DNA from: an uncultured Clostridia bacterium
GTDB lineage: Bacteria; Bacillota_A; Clostridia; Oscillospirales; Acutalibacteraceae
DNA length: 20,640 nucleotides
Assembly (NCBI GenBank): GCA_937891215.1
Contig: CALAEU010000217.1
Span: 1 to 20,640 of the forward strand
Reading direction: 5' to 3'
Position 1 is the stretch's first letter; each line of letters starts with the position of its first letter. Made by a program: the position numbers and the translations under genes. Of the stretch, positions 7,674-13,712 are shown one piece after another. Below the pieces are notes generated by a model. It did not search any database, was not told the DNA's origin, and worked only from the letters and a program-made list of their open reading frames with translations.

Positions 7674-8158
7674 ATTGAGTAATCCTCCAATTCAATTTTT
7701 AAAATATCTCTGCCTCGTTGTAAGCGTTTCTTTACCGCCGATTTACTTATTTTCAAGGTTTTAGATATTTCTTCTACGCTATAATCATTGTAATAATAAA
7801 GAATTATGGCTGATTTATATTTATCTGGTAACGCAATAACTTTTGAAATTATATCCTGTGCCGTTTCGTCGTAACTGTATGTATCAGTTATTTCTTTATC
7901 ATCAACACTTACGTTTTTACGACCTGACTTTTTAAGATAATCCAAACACTTATTTTGTGTCACCCTTATAAACCACGCTTTTTCGTGCTCAGAATTTTTA
8001 AATTTATATTTACCCGTAAGATATTTAGTAAATACATCCTGTAGCACATCTTCGCAATCGCTTTTATTACCCAAATATAAAAATGCAATTTTATAAAGCA
8101 TATTGCCATAATCGTTATATTTAGTTTCAAATTCAGTTTCGAGATCTCGTTTACTCAT
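7670..8158 (-). CDS. ECF-type RNA polymerase sigma factor (sigma-70 family)
   Basis: This 162-residue protein has region 2 at about residues 13-78, with SDCEDVLQDVFTKYL and the -10 recognition part FIRVTQNKCLDYLKK. Region 4 is at about 103-155, with LPDKYKSAIILYYY and the helix-turn-helix SVEEISKTLKISKSAVKKRLQRGR. The acidic linker between them (VSVDDKEITDTYSYDE) and the lack of region 1 or 3 are typical of extracytoplasmic-function sigma factors. A very strong Shine-Dalgarno, AAAGGAGG, precedes the ATG. It overlaps the putative anti-sigma gene by 4 bases. I could not find a convincing autoregulatory ECF promoter upstream; a TATAAT on the minus strand at 8218-8213 lacks a good -35. Confidence 0.94.
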   Translation of the reverse strand: MSKRDLETEFETKYNDYGNMLYKIAFLYLGNKSDCEDVLQDVFTKYLTGKYKFKNSEHEKAWFIRVTQNKCLDYLKKSGRKNVSVDDKEITDTYSYDETAQDIISKVIALPDKYKSAIILYYYNDYSVEEISKTLKISKSAVKKRLQRGRDILKIELEDYSI

Positions 8159-8227
8159 AACTTCCTCCTTTCACCCTAAAAACGATTGAAGTGCGGTTCT
8201 GGTGACAAAATTATTATAAAAATTAAT

Positions 8228-8258
8228 AGGTGACTCGAATTTTTGGTTCAAGTCACCT
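8228..8258 (-). terminator. hairpin terminator (repeat-family hairpin copy 2)
   Basis: Arms AGGTGACTCGAA (8228-8239) and TTCAAGTCACCT (8247-8258) enclose a 7-base loop. The single irregular position becomes a G-U pair only in minus-strand RNA, and a run ATTAATTTTTA follows on that strand. It therefore terminates the oxidoreductase gene ending at 8270. It differs from the hairpin at 3103-3139 by only about three bases over the shared 31. Confidence 0.85.
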
Positions 8259-8269
8259 GCTTTACTTTA

Positions 8270-9331
8270 TTAAAGAACAATTTCTTTACCCTTTTCTGCA
8301 GACTCATATATAGCACAGAGAATTTTAATCATATCAACACCCTGAGATGGTTTAAATACTGGTTCTGCACCCTCAGTGAGAACATCAACGAAATTGCGGA
8401 TATTTTTCTTGTGTCCATTTGTATCTATATTGCCTTTCGGGATAATATCAAGAAGTTGACCGTCTTCTTCAGTAAAGAATTCAACCTCGTTGTCTTTCCA
8501 TTTAAGACCTGCTTTTGTACCTCTGAGTTCAACAAAGCGATTTTCTTCTTTAATATTTGATGCCCAGCTGAATTCTATCTGAAGAACTGCACCATTATCA
8601 AAACGAATCATACCCATTGCAAGGTCTTCAACATCAAATGTACCCTCTGAATTTGCGTCACCGAACTTTGAGTTTTCAGAATCGCTTGTATCATTATCTG
8701 CAAATTTAGTGTATGTATTTGCGCTTACTGCAACAGGTGTAGGGTTGCCCATAAGCCACACAGCAAGGTCAATCATATGAACACCAAGGTCAATAAGCGG
8801 ACCGCCACCAGACTGTTCTTTTGTTGTGAACCAGCCACCTTTACCAGGTATGCCTCTGCGTCTTTGCCAACCGCAACGACCACAATAAATTTCGCCCATT
8901 TTTCCATCTTCAACAAATTTCTTTGCGTACTGCGATGCATTAACAAAACGGTTATTTCTTATAACCATAAGTACCTTACCCGCCTCGTCAGCGGCATTTT
9001 TCATTTTGAGAACCTCTGTAACATCAATTGCGTCAGGTTTTTCACATAACACGTGCTTACCCGCTTTGAATGCGTCAACCGCAATTATAGAGTGAAGATA
9101 GTTCGGTGTGCAAATATCAACAGCGTCAATGCTTTCATCCTTGAGAAGTTCCTTATAATCTGTATATACTGCTGCATTAGGGTAATATTCATCTCTTAAA
9201 GCAATAGCTCTTTCTTCAATAATATCACAGAATGCAACAACATCTACTCTTTTATCTTCGTAATAATTGTCAATATGACTTCCCTGGCAAATACCACCGT
9301 TACCGATAATTGCAATTTTTAATTTTGACAT
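8270..9331 (-). CDS. Gfo/Idh/MocA family oxidoreductase
   Basis: This 353-residue protein is an NAD(P)-dependent sugar or inositol-type dehydrogenase. The N-terminal Rossmann fold has KIAIIGNGGICQGSH (residues 5-19) and an acidic FCDI at the end of the second strand. The family hallmark Glu97-Lys98-Pro99 follows GKHVLC. The C-terminal domain has GGPLIDLGVHMIDLAVWLMG, where the Asp and His of DLGVH are the usual catalytic pair. Length and order are normal. GGGAGGG lies about 7 bases before the ATG, and its own promoter lies upstream. It is transcribed alone, divergent from the Eis-like gene. The substrate is unknown; a modified sugar is plausible given the neighbouring glycosidases. Confidence 0.94.
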   Translation of the reverse strand: MSKLKIAIIGNGGICQGSHIDNYYEDKRVDVVAFCDIIEERAIALRDEYYPNAAVYTDYKELLKDESIDAVDICTPNYLHSIIAVDAFKAGKHVLCEKPDAIDVTEVLKMKNAADEAGKVLMVIRNNRFVNASQYAKKFVEDGKMGEIYCGRCGWQRRRGIPGKGGWFTTKEQSGGGPLIDLGVHMIDLAVWLMGNPTPVAVSANTYTKFADNDTSDSENSKFGDANSEGTFDVEDLAMGMIRFDNGAVLQIEFSWASNIKEENRFVELRGTKAGLKWKDNEVEFFTEEDGQLLDIIPKGNIDTNGHKKNIRNFVDVLTEGAEPVFKPSQGVDMIKILCAIYESAEKGKEIVL

Positions 9332-9364
9332 AACTTTTCCCTCCCGTGAATCGGATTTATTTTC

Positions 9365-9392
9365 ATTATATCATCCTTTATGAAAATTTCAA
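9365..9392 (-). promoter_or_regulatory. promoter of the Gfo/Idh/MocA oxidoreductase
   Basis: On the minus strand TTGAAA (9392-9387) is followed after 16 bases by a perfect TATAAT (9370-9365), about 33 bases before the start codon. Confidence 0.65.
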
Positions 9393-9409
9393 TATTTTAT
9401 CTTTCTATC

Positions 9410-9437
9410 TTTACTTTTTTCTTTGCTTTGATATAAT
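9410..9437 (+). promoter_or_regulatory. promoter of the Eis-like acetyltransferase
   Basis: TTTACT (9410-9415) is followed after 16 bases by a perfect TATAAT (9432-9437). A strong Shine-Dalgarno AAGGAGA follows at 9454-9460. The -35 ends face those of the divergent oxidoreductase promoter about 18 bases away. Confidence 0.6.
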
Positions 9438-9466
9438 AAAAATATATTTCTACAAGGAGAACCATT

Positions 9467-10627
9467 ATGGAAGTAAGATTTATAAAACCGGAAGAAGCAG
9501 TAGATTATCTTAAAATTTCTGCCGCATCTTTTATATGGAAGTTTGACAAAGATGTTGACACAAAGGTCACTATGCCCGTTCTTGGTGCTTTTCATCAGGA
9601 TAAACTTCTTGCAGGTGCAGAGGTGTATAATTTTAAGTGCAACTATTGTGGTAATCTTTTAAATACTATTGTTGTTGATGGAATATGCAGTATACCAGAA
9701 CACCGCAGAACAGGTGGAGTAAGAGCCATTTTTGACAAAATAGAAAAAACTGCCTTAGAAAATGATATAACAGTAGGTTTTCTTTCGCCTTTCTCTATTT
9801 CTTATTACGAAAAATTCGGTTTTGCAAATCTCAACCATAATTTTTCAATTAAAATACCTTTCAGTAAGCTCTCCCACTTTGAGCACAGTAACGATGTCGA
9901 GCTCTATAATGGCGAACAATTTGAAGAGCTTTGTGAACTTCATAACAAATGTGCTATGAAAGAAAATCTTATGACTTTAAGAGACAATAAAAATCAATTC
10001 TGCGACACACCTTTAGAAAGTGCAGATTATACCTACATTCACAGAAATTCTAAAGGCGAAGCAGACGGATATGTTCGTTTCACAGTAAAACGCCCTGACG
10101 AACTTATTGCAGAAGAATTATTTGTGCTGACACCAGCGGCACTTTTAGGAATTGTAGGTTTCTTACGCAACTATGACGGTATAGTAAAAACCCTGGTCGT
10201 GAAAAATCAGTACACTGGTTCACCTTTTTCTTGTATTGCAGACAGAATAGATGAAATAGATTACGAATACAAGGGCGGAATTGCCGCAAGAATATATAAT
10301 CTTAAAAAATTGCTTGAAAATAACAGTTACCCACAGGAACACGGGAAATTCAGTATATTGAGTCTTGATGAACTTCCACAGAATAAAGGCATATTCGACG
10401 TTGAATACCAGAACGGAAAAGCAACGGTTACTGTAAGAGATAGCGGTGATTATGATATATCACTCACCCCACCTGCCGCCGCAAGGTTACTCCTTGCAGG
10501 TGAAGGTCACACTAAAGAGACTGCGGTTTTCATAGATGGGGTTGAGCTTAAAAACAATGCAGATGATTTCTTCAGGGCATTCCCACACCGTGCAACCCAT
10601 TTCACAAACTGCATCTGGTCAGAATGA
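9467..10627 (+). CDS. Eis-like GNAT N-acetyltransferase with C-terminal SCP2-type domain
   Basis: This 386-residue protein has an N-terminal GNAT domain with the strand TIVVDGICSIPEHRRTGG (about 67-84) leading into Val-Arg86, matching the acetyl-CoA loop of the Eis family. It is followed by LSPFSISYYEKFGF (about 106-119), whose tyrosines sit where Eis has its catalytic Tyr. A second degenerate GNAT domain and a C-terminal sterol-carrier-like domain (ending SLTPPAAARLLLAG and beyond) fit the length. Eis enzymes acetylate lysines or aminoglycoside amines; members in gut Firmicutes are mostly uncharacterised, so no resistance role should be assumed. The C-terminal residue is Glu, whereas the mycobacterial enzyme uses a C-terminal Phe carboxylate. 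It has its own promoter and is followed by a GDSL remnant. Confidence 0.87.
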   Translation: MEVRFIKPEEAVDYLKISAASFIWKFDKDVDTKVTMPVLGAFHQDKLLAGAEVYNFKCNYCGNLLNTIVVDGICSIPEHRRTGGVRAIFDKIEKTALENDITVGFLSPFSISYYEKFGFANLNHNFSIKIPFSKLSHFEHSNDVELYNGEQFEELCELHNKCAMKENLMTLRDNKNQFCDTPLESADYTYIHRNSKGEADGYVRFTVKRPDELIAEELFVLTPAALLGIVGFLRNYDGIVKTLVVKNQYTGSPFSCIADRIDEIDYEYKGGIAARIYNLKKLLENNSYPQEHGKFSILSLDELPQNKGIFDVEYQNGKATVTVRDSGDYDISLTPPAAARLLLAGEGHTKETAVFIDGVELKNNADDFFRAFPHRATHFTNCIWSE

Positions 10628-10634
10628 GATTTAA

Positions 10635-10829
10635 TTGAATTGTGAAGTAAGAAAACTTGCAGTAATTTCTGAGCAGGTTGCAAAGCACTATAATTTTAAA
10701 TTTGTACCACTTCAGAACAAGTTTGACAGTGCGTATTCTGATGGTGACACAAGATACTGGTCGGTTGGCGGAATTCACCCGACTTCTGCAGGGCATCAGA
10801 AATTAAATAAGAATTACAAAAGGCTGTAA
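10635..10829 (+). pseudogene. remnant of an SGNH/GDSL hydrolase (3' end only)
   Basis: About 60 codons read KLAVISEQVAKHYNFKFVPL, then an Asp/Tyr-rich stretch, then RYWSVGGIHPTSAGHQ, which is the block V region of GDSL esterases (usually W-x-x-D-G-x-H-P-T-x-x-G-H). The catalytic Asp of the Asp-Gly-x-His set is Gly here (GGC, one base from GAC). A stop codon (10632-10634) sits immediately before the homology, no blocks I-III precede it, and the only available start is a TTG without a Shine-Dalgarno. It is therefore best read as the tail left after a deletion that joined it to the end of the Eis-like gene. Expression as a small peptide is unlikely. Confidence 0.65.
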
Positions 10830-10906
10830 AAAAGATGCAGAACGAACAAACCGAGCCAAAACAAGGCTTCAGACTTATTTTTGCTTGTCCGATTCTATAA
10901 TTAATC

Positions 10907-10934
10907 TTGAAATAATCAGACTTTATGATATAAT
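10907..10934 (+). promoter_or_regulatory. promoter of the ATP-grasp gene
   Basis: TTGAAA (10907-10912) is followed after 16 bases by a perfect TATAAT (10929-10934). A Shine-Dalgarno AGAGGTG (10966-10972) precedes the ATG at 10978. The rest of 10830-10906 shows only a weak GAGCC/GGCTT hairpin and no gene. Confidence 0.68.
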
Positions 10935-10977
10935 TATTTAGTATCCAAAATAATAATTTACACGCAGAGGTGTTCTA

Positions 10978-12036
10978 ATGAATAATATAGTTTATATCTT
11001 AAAAAGATTATTACATATGGACTACAAAGCAATGCTCGAAAAAATCAACTTAGTTCATAAAAAAACAAAAATGTCACGAATTGCTATTTTTATGGATATG
11101 CAGAAATGTGCAAGACTTTATGGCGCAGGTTATATGGATTACGATTTGTTTGAAATGTATAACCTTACCCCTGAGCAACGCGACACATATTTAACCCGTG
11201 GCAGAAACAATGCTTTTGTTTTAAAATATTGTGATAAAAGTGTGCTTCACTACTTTATGAACAAAGACGAATTCAATACGCGTTTTAATGATTACATAAA
11301 ACGCGACTGGATTAAAGTTATAGGTTCTGAAAAGCAGGATGTTATTGATTTTATGAAAAAGCATCCTACATTTATGGCAAAGCCTATTGATGGCGGATGT
11401 GGTAAAGGTATTGAAAAAATCAATATTGACGAATACAATTCACTCGATGAATTATATGAAAAATTATCAAGTGAAGCTGATAACTTTGAGTTAGAAGAAC
11501 TTATTATTCAACACGAAGATGTTAGCAGAGTTCACCCACACTCAATTAACACAGTAAGAGTTGTTACTGTTGTTACAGACGAAAACGGCAACTCTGTTTT
11601 AGAAACACCTATTGAAAAAAGAAAAGATTTAAAACTCGAACCACATATTATTGCGGCATATTTCAGAATTGGTAACGGTAAATTTGTTGACAACTTCAAC
11701 AGTGGCGGTATGACTGCACCAATTGATGTTGAAACGGGTATTGTTTCACAAGTTGCAATTGACAAACAGAAAAATGCTTTTACAAATCATCCACTTACAA
11801 ATGAACCGATTAAAGGTTTCAAATTTCCTTACTGGGAAGAAGCACTTGAGCTTTGTAAAAAAGCCTGTCAGGAAATTCCTGAAATGGGTTACGCCGGTTG
11901 GGATGTTGCTTTCACACCAGATGGCCCATTATTTGTTGAAGGCAACGAATTCCCTGGTCACGATATTTACCAGTTACCTTTACACACACCAGAAAAAATT
12001 GGTATGATGCCCAAATTCGATTTTAAAAAGAAGTAA
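10978..12036 (+). CDS. sugar-transfer-associated ATP-grasp protein
   Basis: This 352-residue protein matches the ATP-grasp family linked to sugar transfer (ATPgrasp_ST). The core shows KPTFMAKPIDGGCGKGIEKI-like ATP-binding elements (lysine in FMAKPIDGG at about 132-140, glycine-rich GCGKG at 140-144), ELEELIIQHE (171-180) before the active-site region, NTVRVVTVV (191-199), and near the end GWDVAFTPDGPLFVEGN with the metal-binding acidic and Asn residues. The N-terminal 75 residues are helical and basic. ATP-grasp enzymes join a carboxylate to an amine or thiol through an acyl phosphate; members of this branch usually sit in capsule or polysaccharide clusters, and their reaction is not settled. 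Here it stands alone with its own promoter and terminator, no glycosyltransferase nearby. Confidence 0.87.
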   Translation: MNNIVYILKRLLHMDYKAMLEKINLVHKKTKMSRIAIFMDMQKCARLYGAGYMDYDLFEMYNLTPEQRDTYLTRGRNNAFVLKYCDKSVLHYFMNKDEFNTRFNDYIKRDWIKVIGSEKQDVIDFMKKHPTFMAKPIDGGCGKGIEKINIDEYNSLDELYEKLSSEADNFELEELIIQHEDVSRVHPHSINTVRVVTVVTDENGNSVLETPIEKRKDLKLEPHIIAAYFRIGNGKFVDNFNSGGMTAPIDVETGIVSQVAIDKQKNAFTNHPLTNEPIKGFKFPYWEEALELCKKACQEIPEMGYAGWDVAFTPDGPLFVEGNEFPGHDIYQLPLHTPEKIGMMPKFDFKKK

Positions 12037-12045
12037 TAAACAAGT

Positions 12046-12077
12046 AAAACTACTCGCTCAAATGAACGAGTAGTTTT
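12046..12077. terminator. bidirectional hairpin terminator
   Basis: Arms AAAACTACTCG (12046-12056) and CGAGTAGTTTT (12067-12077) form a perfect 11-bp stem with a 10-base loop. A-rich and T-rich flanks on each side make a U-tract in both directions. It separates the convergent ATP-grasp and GH110-like genes. Confidence 0.88.
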
Positions 12078-12079
12078 TA

Positions 12080-13711
12080 TTATTTTGTAATGTTATTTTC
12101 GTTAATAATTTCGCCTGTACAAATTGTTTCAATTTTAAATTTCTTATCGAAAATATTATTTCTTATTACTGCATTCTCTAAATATTCAAGATGAATAAGA
12201 TGCGTGTCACCATAAGAATTTTTAAAAATATTGTTTTCTAAAATCAACTTTCCGTGAACAAATTCTTTTGAATTTTTATTCATTACTTTAGGAGTATATC
12301 TTATTGTCGGTGCACCATCATAAGTCAGACCAAAATCACACGCATCAATTATATTGTTTCTGAATACAATCTCTTTTGTGTACCCCGACTCAAACCAGAA
12401 GTTGCAGTCATCTTCTATAAGTAAAGCAGGTCCCCAGAGTTTAAAAAAAGTATTGTTTTCAATAACAACTTTACCACGCGTTGTTGCGAGAATTCCTCTG
12501 CCTGCTGTCTGAGAAAAAGAACTGTTCTGTACCAGTAAATCGGGTGTCCACGAAACATTTTCAACTACATCTTTGCCCCTTTTTATCTGGGGCAATTCGC
12601 CATCTACAAAAAGTTTAATATCAGTATCATTAAGATGTGTAAAGTTTTTAACCTTTACACTGTGATACGGTTTTAAAGTATCCCACTTAATAAACTCAAT
12701 TTCATCTCCGATCGAGAAAGCCTCAAAACCCCAACTTTCAGGATGCATAAAACGAACAACAATCGAGTTTTCTTTTTTACATTTCTTTATAATTCTCAGG
12801 TGTGTTCCGTGTACATTTATGTAGTCATCGTGAGCACCGAAAGCTTTGCAATTCTTAATTTCGAGCTGACCACGACAACCCGAAAACTGAAAGAAATCGG
12901 CAGTACTTGCAACTGTTCTGTGTTCAGCTGGTGTTAAATCACAATTTATAAAACTTACATTTTCACAAAACTGCGAAACCATACCAAGACCGTGCATAAA
13001 TTTCACACGAAGATTTTTAAATTCAAGATTTTTACATCTTTCAAAAAAACTGCCAACCTGGTCACGAGTTATATTACGCGTCTGAATAGTTGTCCCCACT
13101 TTAAAGCAGATTTCAGGATTTTTAAAATTAACTCTTAAAATATTATTTCCGAGCTCTTCAATTTTCGTAAAATTCAAATCTGCGCGTCTGAAATCGCGTG
13201 TTTCGTAAGTTTCAGGGTCAAAAACTTTAATATGACGCTTGTTACCGTGGTAACTGTCTTCCCAATACGGTTTACCATTTTTATCGTTTTCGCCAACCCA
13301 GAAAAGTTCGTTACCATCAATTCTGTAAAGGCAATCGTCATTAATTTTAATATCACAAATGCCATTTTCGCTTTTTAAAACTTTAAACTCTGACATTGTA
13401 GGGCAAGCGTAGTCTATTGTAAGATTTTTAATTGTAACATTCTCGCAACGGTCCAGTAAGACTGGCGTCATTTTACCATGTACTAAAACACAAGCACCAT
13501 TACCATCTATTGTAATATTTTTCTTTTCTTTAAGATAGATTGCAGTATAACGGGTACCATTTGGATTTTCATCCTTTTTTGCAGTATTTGAGCAATAGTA
13601 ACCTGTAAGCAGGAATGAGTCATCCTGCCTTACATCATAAACTTTATTTTTTTCTAAAACTACCGTTTCGTTATCATTGACATTACCGAAAATTGTACTT
13701 AATTCGTTCAT
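12080..13711 (-). CDS. right-handed beta-helix glycosidase, GH110-like (alpha-1,3-galactosidase family)
   Basis: This 543-residue protein is built of parallel beta-helix turns, with many NxTIKNLxI / VIENNxF / VIRNNIF repeats. The central segment matches GH110: Asp272 in STADFFQF, then CRGQLEIKNC, then Asp295-Asp296 in AHDDYINVHG. From memory, the Pseudoalteromonas GH110B structure assigns catalysis to Asp321 and Asp344/Asp345; the 23- and 24-residue spacing here is identical. GH110 enzymes remove terminal alpha-1,3-galactose, for example from blood-group-B type or carrageenan-type glycans, by inversion. The start has no signal peptide or membrane segment, so it should be cytosolic, unlike many studied members. 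It begins one base after the GH3 stop with only a weak Shine-Dalgarno, so it is coupled to GH3. Another polysaccharide-active beta-helix family cannot be excluded. Confidence 0.77.
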   Translation of the reverse strand: MNELSTIFGNVNDNETVVLEKNKVYDVRQDDSFLLTGYYCSNTAKKDENPNGTRYTAIYLKEKKNITIDGNGACVLVHGKMTPVLLDRCENVTIKNLTIDYACPTMSEFKVLKSENGICDIKINDDCLYRIDGNELFWVGENDKNGKPYWEDSYHGNKRHIKVFDPETYETRDFRRADLNFTKIEELGNNILRVNFKNPEICFKVGTTIQTRNITRDQVGSFFERCKNLEFKNLRVKFMHGLGMVSQFCENVSFINCDLTPAEHRTVASTADFFQFSGCRGQLEIKNCKAFGAHDDYINVHGTHLRIIKKCKKENSIVVRFMHPESWGFEAFSIGDEIEFIKWDTLKPYHSVKVKNFTHLNDTDIKLFVDGELPQIKRGKDVVENVSWTPDLLVQNSSFSQTAGRGILATTRGKVVIENNTFFKLWGPALLIEDDCNFWFESGYTKEIVFRNNIIDACDFGLTYDGAPTIRYTPKVMNKNSKEFVHGKLILENNIFKNSYGDTHLIHLEYLENAVIRNNIFDKKFKIETICTGEIINENNITK

Positions 13712-13712
13712 T

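Noticed and set aside
7105..7764. Long open frame of 219 codons on the plus strand opposite the sigma/anti-sigma genes.
   Set aside because: It is antisense to two well-supported genes, Ser/Phe-rich as expected of a reverse frame, and has no Shine-Dalgarno or domain.
9467..10627. Aminoglycoside-resistance gene, suggested by the Eis-like fold.
   Set aside because: Only the family is recognisable; gut Firmicutes members have no known resistance role, and the C-terminal residue differs from the mycobacterial enzyme.
10846..10872. Possible small RNA or terminator hairpin (GAGCC/GGCTT) after the GDSL remnant.
   Set aside because: The stem is only 5 bp with one G-U pair and no clean U-tract; too weak to annotate.
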